Of a stretch of DNA of 64,000 nucleotides, positions 1-9,372 are shown piece by piece. Position numbers and translations under genes: made by a program. The notes under the pieces are model-generated. The model saw nothing but the letters and a program-made list of their open reading frames with translations. It was not told the origin of the DNA and made no database searches. Origin of the DNA: Emiliania huxleyi CCMP1516. Its lineage: Eukaryota; Haptophyta; Isochrysidales; Noelaerhabdaceae. The stretch is taken from assembly GCF_000372725.1 (NCBI RefSeq), contig NW_005200600.1, forward strand, positions 856,569 through 920,568, written 5' to 3'. Position 1 is the stretch's first letter. Every line of letters begins with the position of its first letter.

Positions 1-369
1 TGCACGGGGGGTGACGGGAAGGGGGGGGGGGGAGGGGGGTCCAGAGGCGTGCGGGGAGAGGCGGCTGCGCCTGCGCCTGCGCAGGCCCCGTGTGCACTCG
101 CGAGGCTGCCCCCCTCTTCTGCCTCTCGGCTGCCCCTCCGCTGCCCTCTCGGCTGCCTCTCGGCTACGTCTTTGCCGCATCGGAGGCTGGGCAGGGCCTT
201 GGTGTGGAGAGGGCGGCAGCGGGTGCTCGGAGTCCGCCTGCAGGGAGGGGGGGGGGGGAGGGTGTGGATGTCTCATGCAAGGTCGGTGGGGTGTGTGCCG
301 AAAGGGGGGGAGGGGGAGAGGGAAAGGGAGGGGGAAGGGTGGGGGTGGGGAGGGGTGGGGAGAGATCGC
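1..369. other. G-rich flank without a recognisable gene
   Basis: This stretch is dominated by G and GGGA runs on the + strand and lies just beyond the stop codon of the LOV-like gene. Open frames crossing it have arginine/glycine-rich low-complexity translations and no family signature. I see no RNA gene or regulatory motif in it. Confidence 0.5.
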
Positions 370-1746
370 CTAGAGAGGTGTGAGGGCTACATCGCCGTCC
401 TCATCTCGGCCGCATCTCGGGCTGCATCTCGGCGTCATCTCGCGCCTCGTAGAGGGCGGGCTTGGCGAGGGCGAGCGAGGTGAGGGGCGCGTCGAGGCGG
501 CGGCCGCGCCGGTAGTGGAGCGCGGCGCGGCAGAACTGCGAGGGTGTGAGCGAGACCAGCTGCCCGATGTGGTAGCTGTAGTCTTGCAGGTTGGCGACGT
601 AGAGCTGAGGGGGAGGGGAGGGAGGGGGAGGGGAGGGGGAGGGGGGGTGGGGGGCAGAGAGAGCGAGGCCTCGCTGCCACACGCGCACGCACGCGCACGC
701 GCGGCATCTGCAGCTGGCCGCCCTGCGGCAGCGGCTGCATCTCGGCCGCATCTCGGCCGCATCTCGGCCGCATCTGTTCGCCTGCAGCTGCCCGCGGTGC
801 AGGAGCGGCGAGATGGAGAGCATGTTCCAAAAGGGCTGCCCGCCCTCGCCGCCGCGGTAGTTGACCATCGCAGCCTGCGAAGACGGCACAGAAGGGGGTG
901 CGAGAGAAGGGCGCGAGAGGTTCGGAGCGGAGGGGTGGAGCAGGTCGGGCGTCGGTCACCTTGCAGGGCCGCTCTTGCTGCAGCGCGCCGGAGATGGCGG
1001 CGACGACCGCCGGGTCGGACCGCTCTCCCTGCGGCGTGTGGGCGGAGGTGGGGTGGGTGAGGCGGGGGTCGGGGAGGGGCGAGGGGGGAGGCTGTGGCGC
1101 GGGCGGGAGGAGGGGGAGCACACGGAGGAGGGGAGTGGGGAGCAGCGGGGAGGCGCAGCGAGGGGAGCAGCGGCGTGGGGGCGAGGGCGGGAGGGTGGTT
1201 GCGCGGCGGGGGAAAGGAGAGGCAGCGGGCTAGCCAGAGCTTGGCCGGAGGGTGAGCGTGGACCTGCGTCAGTCGCGGGTTCTTGCCGACTGCCTCGCCG
1301 TACGTGAAGCCGCACATGTCCTGCCACGGCCGAGTGACCCACACGATTGGGTTGCCTGTCCACGCGCGGCGAGGGCGGCGTCGGATGGCAGCGCGGCCGC
1401 GGTGGCGGAAGCACGCGGCGGCGGTTTCAGCAGAGGCGCGGCGCGGTGGCGGCGGCGCACCCTGAGCCCGCGGGTTGGTGATGACAATGCTCTCCTCGTT
1501 GGGGTCGACCGTGCGCAGGAATTGGGTCACCAGCCGACGCTGCAGTGCGTCCAGCTCTGCCTGCGGGTGCAGCACAAGATGCGCATCTTTTGCATCACCG
1601 CTGCCCGACGGCCCAGCCTCTGCACGCTGGCAGCTGTCCCAGCTGCCAGTGCAACGGGCGAGCTCGGCGGAATCGAGCGCGGGCCGCTTTTTGCCTGTCA
1701 CGTCCTCTGAGGGCGTGTCAAAGGCGCGCGTGCCGCTGCTGCTCAT
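370..1746 (-). CDS. LOV-like PAS domain protein lacking the photoactive cysteine
   Basis: The spliced frame encodes one PAS domain of LOV type. Exons are about 1461-1746, 1264-1355, 960-1028, 790-874 and 370-604. In order they give IVITNP, then GNPIVWVT..MCGFTYGEAVGKN, then SDPAVVAAISGALQQERPCK, then NYRGGEGGQPFWNMLSISP, then YVANLQDYSYHIGQLVSLTP. These match the classic LOV landmarks (FVVTDP, NPIVYAS, GYSREEVLGRNCRFLQ, NYRKDGTPFWN). At the flavin-binding motif the sequence is GKNPRLTQ, so proline replaces the cysteine that forms the photoadduct. The start at 1746 (MSSSGTRAF) is followed by a short basic KKRP segment. The C-terminal tail of about 50 residues has no recognised domain. Introns carry CATCTCGGC short repeats, and the donor near 790 looks like GC. 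Role is inferred: a flavin- or ligand-binding sensor, or a cysteine-less LOV. Confidence 0.75.
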   Translation of the reverse strand: MSSSGTRAFDTPSEDVTGKKRPALDSAELARCTGSWDSCQRAEAGPSGSGDAKDAHLVLHPQAELDALQRRLVTQFLRTVDPNEESIVITNPRAQGAPPPPRRASAETAAACFRHRGRAAIRRRPRRAWTGNPIVWVTRPWQDMCGFTYGEAVGKNPRLTQVHAHPPAKLWLARCLSFPPPRNHPPALAPTPLLPSLRLPAAPHSPPPCAPPPPARATASPLAPPRPPPHPPHLRPHAAGRAVRPGGRRRHLRRAAARAALQGDRRPTCSTPPLRTSRALLSHPLLCRLRRLRWSTTAAARAGSPFGTCSPSRRSCTAGSCRRTDAAEMRPRCGRDAAAAAGRPAADAARARACACGSEASLSLPPTPPPPPLPLPPLPLSSTSPTCKTTATTSGSWSRSHPRSSAAPRSTTGAAAASTRPSPRSPSPSPPSTRREMTPRCSPRCGRDEDGDVALTPL

Positions 1747-1908
1747 GCGCGACTTGCGCAGTCGTCGATCAACGCGCCGATGCACGACGCGGTGGCGATC
1801 CACGGGCCCAGAGATGCACGAGCTGCGCAGACTGAGAAGCTTGCACAGAGATCCCCAAAGGGTAAAACAAATCATCCGACGCCGAGTGTCTCTCCGTAGG
1901 ACAATCCC

Positions 1909-1978
1909 TGTGTGGTGGCGGCGTGCCGTCCTCCCATCCCTCCCTTGGGTTGTCTGTTTTCTTTCTTTCTTTTTGTAG
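1909..1978 (+). repeat. Dispersed repeat family E copy
   Basis: A segment running from CCCTGTGTGGTGGCGGCGTG through GTCCTCCCATCCCTCCC and ending in a TTTC-rich tail. Related copies occur at 5262-5315, 2955-2993, 54606-54660, 54700-54755 and, as shorter tail pieces, near 18170-18210, 56835-56882 and 62570-62602. The TTTC-type tail suggests a retroposed element, but ends and target duplications are not clear. Confidence 0.6.
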
Positions 1979-2359
1979 GACCGAGTGACTTCGAGAAGTC
2001 ACTCTTCAAAGCGTTCACACGAGGCATCGCGACCGTTTCTTGCGCCGATCTTTGATCAAAATCAAGGCTAATCAGCCTAGAGATGACCCCTAGACACTCA
2101 CCTACCTTGCTGACAGCCTCAAGTACCTCAAGTCCGTCTGAAGCACCTCAAGTACGCCGGTGAGACGCCCGAAACGGGGTGACTTCTAAAAGTCACTCCG
2201 CATGTGGGCCGCCCTCGCGGTCGTCTGACGCGCCCTCCGGCCGCCGCACACTCGCCACTCACCCCCTCTCACCTCTAAATGATGCGGCGGCGCGCACGGG
2301 GCACCGCGGCGGCCGGCGCCGCGGCGGCCGGCGCCGCCGCTGCCGGCGCAGGCGCAGGC
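1979..2359. other. Intergenic, no gene seen
   Basis: This interval contains short local repeats such as CCTCAAGTACCTCAAGT near 2120-2155 and a GCC/GGC-rich stretch from 2280. I find no convincing coding frame or RNA gene here. Confidence 0.4.
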
Positions 2360-2575
2360 TCAGGTCGCCGGTACGGCGATGGACGATCGCCGCGTAAATT
2401 CCCAAAAGTGAATAACAGCGTTCCGATCCGACCTGAAGATGCCGGCCTGAGTATGCACAGCTTCGGCGTAGCCGGTGCTGCCCAGAGTCTGTGCCACTGC
2501 CAGAGCAAGTGTCTGCTCGCGTCCCTGCACGCTCCGCAAGCAGCGCCCGTAGAGTGTGCGTTGTGCGTTGGCCAT
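2360..2575 (-). CDS. Small ORF, unknown (weak candidate)
   Basis: A 71-residue ATG-initiated frame starting MANAQRTLYGRCLRSVQ. The start faintly resembles small mitochondrial LYR-type assembly factors, but the key arginine after LY is glycine, and no second landmark is present. It overlaps a low-complexity alanine-rich frame on the other strand, which I consider less likely. Nothing in the neighbourhood suggests a role. It may be chance in this GC-rich sequence. Confidence 0.2.
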   Translation of the reverse strand: MANAQRTLYGRCLRSVQGREQTLALAVAQTLGSTGYAEAVHTQAGIFRSDRNAVIHFWEFTRRSSIAVPAT

Positions 2576-2749
2576 GCTAAGGGCTGCAATTCAGCCGGAG
2601 CGGCGTACGGCGTCATCTCGCTCACGGTTGACGCACATTGGCTGCAGACAGTCGCACTGCGATTAACAATGTAGCATGCCCGAAGGCGAGAAGGGGCCCG
2701 AAGGCAGGAGGACTAGACTTGCGCCCCGCTAGCAACGAGGCTTACAAGA

Positions 2750-2880
2750 AAAGTCTAAATAAATAAATAAAACGGACACACCAAACAAGGGGTGGGAGAA
2801 GGATAGGGTCCCCACCTGCACGAGCAGGATCTTGTAAGGACGATATCACGGGGAGCGAGAACGACGAGAGTGGGACATCG
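2750..2880 (-). repeat. Dispersed repeat family A, inverted copy with TTTA-type tail
   Basis: On the minus strand this reads AAGATCCTGCTCGTGCAGG, then GTGGGGACCC, then CACCCCTTGTTTGGTGTGTC, and ends in a TTTATTTATTTATTT tail. It matches copies at 48391-48545, 49190-49363 and 54465-54650 on the + strand. The tail is longest here, which makes this the best view of the 3' end of the family. A family E fragment follows at 2955-2993. Confidence 0.7.
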
Positions 2881-3075
2881 CTTTCTAGTTTCTTTCTTTC
2901 TTACAGTGTCACTTCTCCACTCCTTGTAAATCTAAATGAATCCCCTGTGGCGCAGGCGGCCCGCGTGCCGTCCTCCCATCCCTCCCTTGAGTCATCTGCG
3001 ATCTGGTTTATTCTTGCTTAGAAGAAAAAAGAAAAATCTCTCCGGATTCGTGAGAGCTGAGAGGTGTGAGTGGCT

Positions 3076-4963
3076 CTAGCTCTCCTCCTCACCCCGCCCC
3101 CGCTTCTTCTTGTTCTTCTTCTTCTTCTTGGCCACCCCGTCCAGCGGCCCGAGCACCTTGAAGCCCGCGCGGAAAGACTCGCGGGCGGCGGTGAGCGCGG
3201 CGGCGTCGGCGCGTGCGTTGGCGGACTGCATCCTACGAACAGAGAGACGCCGCGGATCAAGACGCCAACCCCTGTGGCTTCGGCGCGCGAGGGGGGCTGT
3301 CTTCGCCAAAAGAGGCTCGAGTCGTGGTTCGAGAGGCGGAGCGGCGCCTGCCCACAGCCCGGCGTGTGTGAACGGCGTCTCCTCACGGCTGCAGCTGCGA
3401 GTCGACGCATGGAGAGCGGCGCCTGTCTCCGGCCGTACTGCTGCCCGCCGTCGACGAAGGCGTGCTTGGAGCGCGGCAGCACGAGCTCGCTCCGCAAGTG
3501 CCTCGACCTGAGCACGAGAGGCGCCAGAGGTAAGAAAGACAAGCGCGGAGAGCACCTCGCCCCACCGGCGGCCTCGACCCTTTCAGCGCCCGCCACCCCT
3601 CCTCTGCAGGCGTGCGCGGCACAACCACGGCAACGCTGAGCCCGCCCGCCTCCCCGCCCTCTGCGGCTGTGCCCGAGGCGAGCGCAGCGTCGGCGGCGTC
3701 GGCAGCGTCGCACAACTCATCGATGCGGCGCGCCTGGCGACAGTCCTCAACCCGCGCTCACTCCCTCTTCCCTCGGTTCGACCACGCGGCGATGCGGCGC
3801 GCCATGGCGAGGACAGTCGCGCCGTCGAAGGGAGGGTTCGCGAGCAGCACTGCGCCCGCCGGCGGCTCGAGGGCGAAGAAAGAGCCGCAGGAGCCGAACG
3901 GCGCGTCCACGTCTGCAGAGGCGGAGCAGAAGGAGGGCGAGATCGCGTTGAAGGGCGAGGCGAAGGCCTCAGACTGCACCCCGAGCGCGGTAAACACGGC
4001 CTGAGGGCACGCCGCCTGCATCCCTCCCGCCCGCTCGTCGCCGCCCTGCAGCGAGAGCACGCGGCAGGCGGCGCAGAAGGCGGCGGTGGCAAACGCAGCC
4101 AGCTCCGCCGCCCCCGCCGACTCAGAAGTCGCCTCCCCCGACCCCGCCGCCGCCTTGGTCGCCCGCCACCGCGCCCAGAGGCGGACGAGGTGCGCGTGGC
4201 TCACGTCGACAAAGGTGCCGCAGCACGAGAGCCTCGCACACGGAAGCCCGGCGGCCGAGGCGACGGAGCAGGCAGAGGCGGCGGCGGCGGTGGCCACCTC
4301 GACGCTGCCCAGACCGCCTGGCACTGAGCACCCGCCTCCTCCGCCGCGGCCGCCGCCGCCGCCGCCTCTCTCTCCGCCTCCGACCCGCTTGGTGGCGGCG
4401 GCGTCGGCGGCGGCAGCCCGCTCGAGCGCGTGTCGCATGGATGCGACGATTGTCGTGGCCTCCGCCGCCGGCGCCCCGGCAGCAGCCAGCCGGCCGAGCA
4501 GAAGCTCGTCGGCGGCGGCGGCAGGCTGCTGCGGGAGGACCGGCACGGGGCTCGCGCCGGAGGACGAGGCGTCCGCTCGCGCCGCCCACAGCCACGCCTC
4601 GTAGTGAGCGTACGCACTCTTGCGGCTCAGCCAGCCGCCGCACGCGACCGCAAAGTCAGCGCCGAGTCGCCGCACCGTGCACAGCCTCGCGGCTTCCGCT
4701 CGCGGGTCGAGCAGGTCAGAGTCACAGCCCTCCGATCGGCTGGCGGCGGCGCTGGGGTGACGAGGAGCGTCGACGGTCTCGGCACCCGCGACGGCGAGGA
4801 TCCGGCGAAGTGCACTCTCAGAGGTGGCGGCCGCCGCTGCCGCGGCCGCGGCAGCAGCGGAGTCCGCACGGCCGGCACGCGCTTTCGCCTTCTTGGGATT
4901 GTGCGCCGCCGCTTTGGTGCGTAGCGGCTGTCTCTTTGGCACTGGCACGATTGGCGAGCGCAT
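3076..4963 (-). CDS. PCIF1/CAPAM-like cap-adjacent adenosine N6-methyltransferase
   Basis: The large first exon (3803-4963, ATG at 4963) holds an N-terminal basic and alanine-rich stretch, then the PCIF1 core: VQSEAFASPFNAISPSFCSA, SADVDAPFGSCGSFFALEP and LANPPFDGATVLAMARRI. NPPF is the catalytic motif of this adenine N6-methyltransferase family; in animals PCIF1 methylates the cap-adjacent 2'-O-methyladenosine of mRNA. Exon 2 (about 3592-3733) gives LSVAVVVPRTP, matching the strand after NPPF. Exon 3 gives RHLRSELVLPRSKHAFVDGG. The last exon (3076-3232) gives NARADAAALTAARESFRAGF and ends in a lysine-rich KKKKKNKKKRGR tail, probably nuclear. I see no WW domain. The intron at 3734-3802 is GC-AG with a direct repeat. 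The boundary between exons 3 and 4 is uncertain. Confidence 0.8.
3734..3802 (-). other. 69-nt GC-AG intron flanked by a direct repeat
   Basis: On the coding strand the intron starts GCGCGCCGCATCG and the next exon starts with the same 13 bases. Copies lie at 3721-3733 and 3790-3802 on the + strand. Splicing GCCATG|GCGCGC to GCCAG|GCGCGC keeps the PCIF1 frame. Confidence 0.7.
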
Positions 4964-5372
4964 CGTTCGACACGAGGGACGCGAGGGACACAACGCGCCC
5001 AGCTGCGGTCACGAGAAAAGAATCTGTGCGAGAAAAGAAATTGGACTGCGCTCGGAACCCTCGGCGCGCAGTGCAGGAGGTCGCACGGACACACGCGCGA
5101 CGCACAAGGCACACGACAGTTGAGAGATGATGCCGAGCAGAGCCTCTTGAGATTTCACAGTACCGCCGACTGTCACGCCTATGTTGGGGGCAACACTGTT
5201 TTTTGTTGTTCAACACTGTGCCTGCCCGCTGTCACGAGGAGAAAACCCGACGCGGAGAGTGTGTGGTGGCGGCGTGCCGTCCTCCCTTGGGTTGTCTGTT
5301 TTCTTTCTTTCTTTCTAAACCGAGCAGAGTCGTGCCTCTTGTGATTTCACAGTACCGCCGACTGTCACGCCT
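4964..5372. other. Intergenic with a 65-70 bp direct repeat around a family E copy
   Basis: The segment at about 5133-5200 (GATTTCACAGTACCGCCGAC and onward to GGGGGCAACACTGT) recurs at about 5318-5392. Between them sits a family E repeat (5262-5315). The second copy contains the start codon of the VOC gene at 5373, so the promoter/leader of that gene was duplicated or was split by the insertion. Confidence 0.6.
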
Positions 5373-6957
5373 ATGTTTGGGGGCAACACTGTGCCACCGC
5401 TAACCTGCGGCCCGCTGCCGCTACCGCTAGTCACCCTTTCTCCTCTACTGTCGCACCCGCTGCTCGTCGCCCTTCTCCTCTCAGTCGCAGCACCGTCAAG
5501 CGCGGGCTGTCGGATCCACGCAGACGCTTTTGGCTCGAAAAGGCAGACAAGCGTGAGGCTTCTGGAGGCCGAGGCTGCAGCAACAGTCGGACCCGGGGCG
5601 TTCCAGGGCCTCGGCGCCTTTCATCACGTGACACTCGGCGTGGCCGACCTTGACCACACGCTATCTCTGTGGCGCGATGTGAGCCTGCCCTAGAGAGCTC
5701 TCGATTCACAGCTAGCGTGGGTGGCTGTGCTGTCTTGCCGCAGGCGCAATGACGCTCCCTCCCTTTGCGTCTGTAGACGCTTGGTCTCGAGCTGACCGCG
5801 GCGAGGGAGGGAGACGACCCCTCGCTCGACAAGCTGTGGCGGCTGCCCGCAGGGAGCATCCGAAGGCAGGCGCTCGTCAGCACGCCGGGCCTCAGCACCG
5901 GGCGCATCCATCTCGTGCAGTTTGAGCGCGCAGGCCTCGCCGTGCGGGCCGGCGAGTGGGCTTAGCTTGCACATGTTGCATGTGCATGTGCATGTGGCGC
6001 ATATAGCTGGGTGCGGTGATGTCGCCTGACTCAGGGCGGGCGGTTGCTCGGGATTGGCAAGCTCTTGTGCCCCGCCGTCTGGTACCAAACGCTTGACTGA
6101 CGTCAGGTGCTGCCGCGACGGACCGCCTACCAAAGAACCTGGACGTGTACGCGCGCGGACTGCTGGCCAGGTACGAGGAGCTCGCGGCGAGGGGCGTCCT
6201 CTTCCGTAGCGAGCCGCGAGCGATGGAGGCGGGTGGCGTCGCGTTTCGGGAGGTCCAGTTCGAGGGGCCCGACAGCACCAACATCGTGCTGCTCGAGCTG
6301 CTGGACAAGCAGCTGGCGCAACCAGCCTACAGTCTGGCTGGCTACGCAGCGGTGGGCCCTGTGGTCACGGTGGTGGCTGATGCCAGCGCGGAAGAGGCAT
6401 TCTATGTCAACCTGCTTGGCCTCGATAGAGTCGCGAGCGGGCTTCTCACGGGCTCTGATATCGAGCAGGCATGTTTGCTTTCCTTCGGCCCTCTCCAAGA
6501 AAAGCACACGCACCTGGCGCGCCTGCGAGAAGAACTTTAGCACCCTGTACCTCTCATAGGCCGTGGGGCTGCCCAAAGGAGCCGGCCTCGACTACCGCGT
6601 GCTAGGCCGCGCCGAGGACCAATCGACCACTTCACGGCAGCGCCTGTGATCACACGCCATTCAGGAACAATCCTGGAGAAATAGGACCCGATGGGCCGCG
6701 TGCAGGTCCTCGAGTACCAGGGGGCGAGGGGCAAGGGCCTCTACCACAGGGCCAAGCCGCCAGCGCTGGGGCACCTCCACGCCACCTGGCACGTGCGCAC
6801 GGTTGCGCCACTGGCCGCGCGCCTGCGCGCAGGGAGCGTGCCGTACGAGGAGCACGGGGTCGTCCGCACTCTCTGCGGCGAGGGGCGGATGATCTCGTTC
6901 TGCTCACCTGCCGGGTATCGCATCGAGGTGCAGGAAGAGAGGGAGGACGCGTCATAA
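5373..6957 (+). CDS. Two-domain VOC (glyoxalase/dioxygenase-fold) protein, targeted
   Basis: The ATG at 5373 begins a hydrophobic signal-like N-terminus (SHPLLVALLLSVAAPSSA) followed by GAFHHVTLGVADLDHTLSLW, the first strand-helix unit of a vicinal oxygen chelate domain. The donor is at 5678 (GAT|GTGAGC). Later exons supply TLGLELTAAREGDDPS, HLVQFERAG, LDVYARGLLARYEELAARGV, VAFREVQFEGPDSTNIVLLE and a second module, AVGPVVTVVADASAEEAFYV...LLGL. The last exon (about 6680-6957) gives GRVQVLEYQGARGKGLYHRA and SFCSPAGYRIEVQ. The family uses paired beta-alpha-beta modules to bind a metal; the H of FHHVT is a likely ligand. Substrate is unknown; lyase, isomerase or extradiol dioxygenase activities all exist in this fold. 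About five exons, with boundaries after 6463 approximate. Confidence 0.65.
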
Positions 6958-7261
6958 CGACTACTGTGGTGGTCAAATGTTTCTTCGTGCCCCGAATTCG
7001 AGTTTCTTCCCCTTTCCAGCTCCCGTGCGTGTACCTACCGGTACGGTCCATCCAGCGCCAGACCCGTGCAAAAGTGTTGTCCGAGCCACGTTCCGCGGAG
7101 AAAAAAACGAAAGGCAGACGCACAGGGGGGGGGGGGGGGTAGGACGAGCTGGGCGATAGGGCATTTCTTTTTTCGTGTTAGTGCCAGTGCGCGCCCAGTG
7201 TGAAAAGAGGAGCTTCTGGTGTACCTGTGTTAGTGCCAGTGCGCGCCAGTCCCGTGCCCAG
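6958..7261. other. Intergenic, no gene seen
   Basis: This interval contains a G-run at 7127-7139 and a short duplicated phrase, GTTAGTGCCAGTGCGCGCC, at about 7178-7196 and 7229-7247. No coding or RNA feature is apparent. Confidence 0.4.
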
Positions 7262-7342
7262 TAAATAAATAAATAGAGCAGTCATCTCCAGGGAGAGATG
7301 GGCGACACACGAACACAGAGGGACAGTGCGCACCCCGCCCTT
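7262..7342 (-). repeat. Dispersed repeat family B, inverted copy
   Basis: On the minus strand this reads GGGCGGGGTGCGCACTGTCC, then CTCTGTGTTCGTGTG, then CGCCCATCTCTCCCTGGAGA, then TGACTGCTC and a TTTATTTATTTA tail. The same sequence is found on the + strand at 48553-48634 and 49728-49830. The tail type is shared with family A. Confidence 0.7.
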
Positions 7343-7375
7343 TCAGGTAAATTCTTTTTCCGTCAAGCTACCCGC

Positions 7376-7828
7376 GGGCGAGTTCTTTACCAAGTTGCAA
7401 CCCTTGTTCCGCACTCGGCTGTGAACGCTGCTGTTTGCCGCCGGTTGAGCAGCACCCCGTCCCCATCCAGGTTGTTGGTTGCTGCCCCAGGTCCCGCACT
7501 ATGTAGGTGCACTGCTTCAGCAGCGTGCACCTACCTCGATCGACGATCCTGGTCGCTGGTGTCGGCTGCGCAACCTTTTTGCCGACCTCCGAGCCCAGAT
7601 AGCGCGCCGTGTCTGATCCTCGTCGGCATCTGCTTCCGGGCCTGGCGGCCCGCCACAAGGACTTAGGTGAGAAGTGCCCGCCGAAACATCGGAACGACGC
7701 TGCTCCGCTCGACTTGGTTGGTTGCTGGCAGCACCCCAGCACCGGGGGGTCCTGAGAGCTGTTGGTTGGTGCTCTGTTCACAGCACAGTGCGGAACAAGG
7801 GTTGCAACCTGGTAAAGAACTCGCTCGC
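7376..7828. mobile_element. 453-bp element with 48-bp terminal inverted repeats (MITE-like)
   Basis: The left arm, from 7379 (CGAGTTCTTTACCAAGTTGC through CCGCACTCGGCTGTGAAC), is matched in inverse orientation by the right arm ending near 7826. I count 45 of 48 identical bases. The interior has no coding frame but contains a smaller palindrome, GTAGGTGCAC ... GTGCACCTAC, at about 7505-7538. Length, inverted ends and lack of coding capacity fit a non-autonomous DNA element or foldback. No clear target-site duplication is visible. It sits in the 5' flank of the LRR-oxygenase gene. Confidence 0.6.
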
Positions 7829-7899
7829 CGATAACGGCCGGGCCGCGCTCTCCCCCGCCACGGGCTTGATGTTTCCCATCTCCGATCGCACCATTGAAT

Positions 7900-9372
7900 A
7901 TGACCACCTTCCGCTCCTACCACAGTGGCGGCAGCTCTGCGACGCGGGCGGAGACGGTGGAAGTGGCCGTCGATCAGGCGGTCGACGCGCTCACTCTCTC
8001 TTGCCGGGAGCTCTGCGCGCTGCCTCTGCAGCTGCTGGCATCCACGAGGTTGCAGGATACGTTATTGGCTTTGGATGTGTCACGCAACCGCCTGGATGCG
8101 TTGCCGCCTTCCGGCCTCGGCGCTTTCAGGGCCTTGGACGTGCTCAACGTGAGCCGCAACCGCCTGCGCGTCATGCCGGCTGAGCTGCCGCCAAACCTCG
8201 GCACGCTGCTGGCCTTGTCCAATAGCTTGAGGCCGGTTGCACGGTCCCTGCCACTCGCTTCGCTCGCCGCGCTTCCGAAGCTGACGCTCCTGGACTTGCA
8301 ATACAATGCAAAGCTGGGCGGCGAAGCGACCGCCGCCACCATCCGCGAAGCCTTGCCCGGCGGGATCGAGGTGCGCCTCACGGCCTCGCGTCGGCAGGTC
8401 ACGTCGGGCGCTGCTCACGGCGCGCCGAGCCGGCCGCCCAAGGCCTCCGCGGCGCAGCGCGACGCGACGCAGCTCCGCGCACAGCTCGAGCCGCTCTCGA
8501 CGCCGCAGCTCCGCGGCCGGCTCGACCGCCTCTTCGGCGTGCCAACGCACCCCGACGACGTCGACCGCGAGCACGTCCTCGCGCGGCTGGTGGACGCGTA
8601 CGAGGCGGCCGACGCGGTGCCGCGCCGCGTGCGCCGCGTGCGAGGCGTCGTACCGCGCGCCGACGCGCCGCTCGACGCCCTCCTCGAGCTGCTGCGCACG
8701 ACCGACTTCCCCGCCGGGGCACAGCGCGAGCGGCAGACCGTCCGGGCGGAGGGCTACATCGTCCTGCCGCGGCCCCTCCACGGCGCCTCGGCGAGCGAGG
8801 CGCGGTACGCGAGCGAGGCCGACCCACGCGCGAGCGAGGCCGATGCGAGCGAGGCCGATGCGGCTCCGCGCGTCGCCGGGCGGCGGCCAGCGCTCGACGG
8901 AGGCGGCGGCGACGAGAGCCTCCTGCCATCCGGCGGCGCCGAGCGCGCAGCTCGGGAGTCGGCCAAAGCTCGGCTCGCCGCGGCGAAGCTCCGCCGCCAC
9001 GCGCGCATCTTTGACCTCGCCTTCGAGATCATCGCAGGGGTTGACGCCGAGTTTGCTGGCGAGTACACGGCGATCGCGGTCACCAAGCAGTTTGAGGGCT
9101 CGCCGCACATCGACACGGAGAACGTGGCTCCTTTCTACGGCCTCGCGCTGGGCGACTTCACGGGCGGCGAGATCTGTGTGGAGAGCGACGCGCTCGAGGT
9201 GACGCAAGTGGAGACGCGGAGGCGGTTGGGCAAGATCGACGGCCGCTTCCCGCACTGGGTCGCGCCGCACACCGGCGAGCGGTACAGCATCATCTACTAC
9301 GTCAGCAGCGGCGAGGTCGTGCCGCAAGGCCCCGCGGTCATCGGCGGCGAGGAAGTCGCCGCCGTGAGTTAG
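7900..9372 (+). CDS. Leucine-rich repeat plus 2-oxoglutarate/Fe(II) oxygenase fusion
   Basis: A single-exon frame of about 490 residues from ATG 7900 (MTTFRSYHSGG). Residues ~30-160 are leucine-rich repeats (LLALDVSRNRLDALPPSGL, LDVLNVSRNRLRVMPAELP, LTLLDLQYNAKLGG). A central part includes a repeated ASEAD motif coded by GCGAGCGAGGCC units near 8790-8865. The C-terminal ~130 residues give YTAIAVTKQFEGSPHIDTEN, LGDFTGGEICVE, then HWVAPHTGERYSIIYYVSS. This is the double-stranded beta-helix pattern of 2OG-Fe(II) oxygenases: HxD (HID), a distal histidine (in PHW or APH) and an arginine (ER) for the 2OG carboxylate. The LGDFTGGE turn resembles TET/JBP and prolyl-hydroxylase-type relatives, but I cannot assign a substrate. 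Intronless in an intron-rich window, which may hint at retroposition or transfer. Confidence 0.75.
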   Translation: MTTFRSYHSGGSSATRAETVEVAVDQAVDALTLSCRELCALPLQLLASTRLQDTLLALDVSRNRLDALPPSGLGAFRALDVLNVSRNRLRVMPAELPPNLGTLLALSNSLRPVARSLPLASLAALPKLTLLDLQYNAKLGGEATAATIREALPGGIEVRLTASRRQVTSGAAHGAPSRPPKASAAQRDATQLRAQLEPLSTPQLRGRLDRLFGVPTHPDDVDREHVLARLVDAYEAADAVPRRVRRVRGVVPRADAPLDALLELLRTTDFPAGAQRERQTVRAEGYIVLPRPLHGASASEARYASEADPRASEADASEADAAPRVAGRRPALDGGGGDESLLPSGGAERAARESAKARLAAAKLRRHARIFDLAFEIIAGVDAEFAGEYTAIAVTKQFEGSPHIDTENVAPFYGLALGDFTGGEICVESDALEVTQVETRRRLGKIDGRFPHWVAPHTGERYSIIYYVSSGEVVPQGPAVIGGEEVAAVS

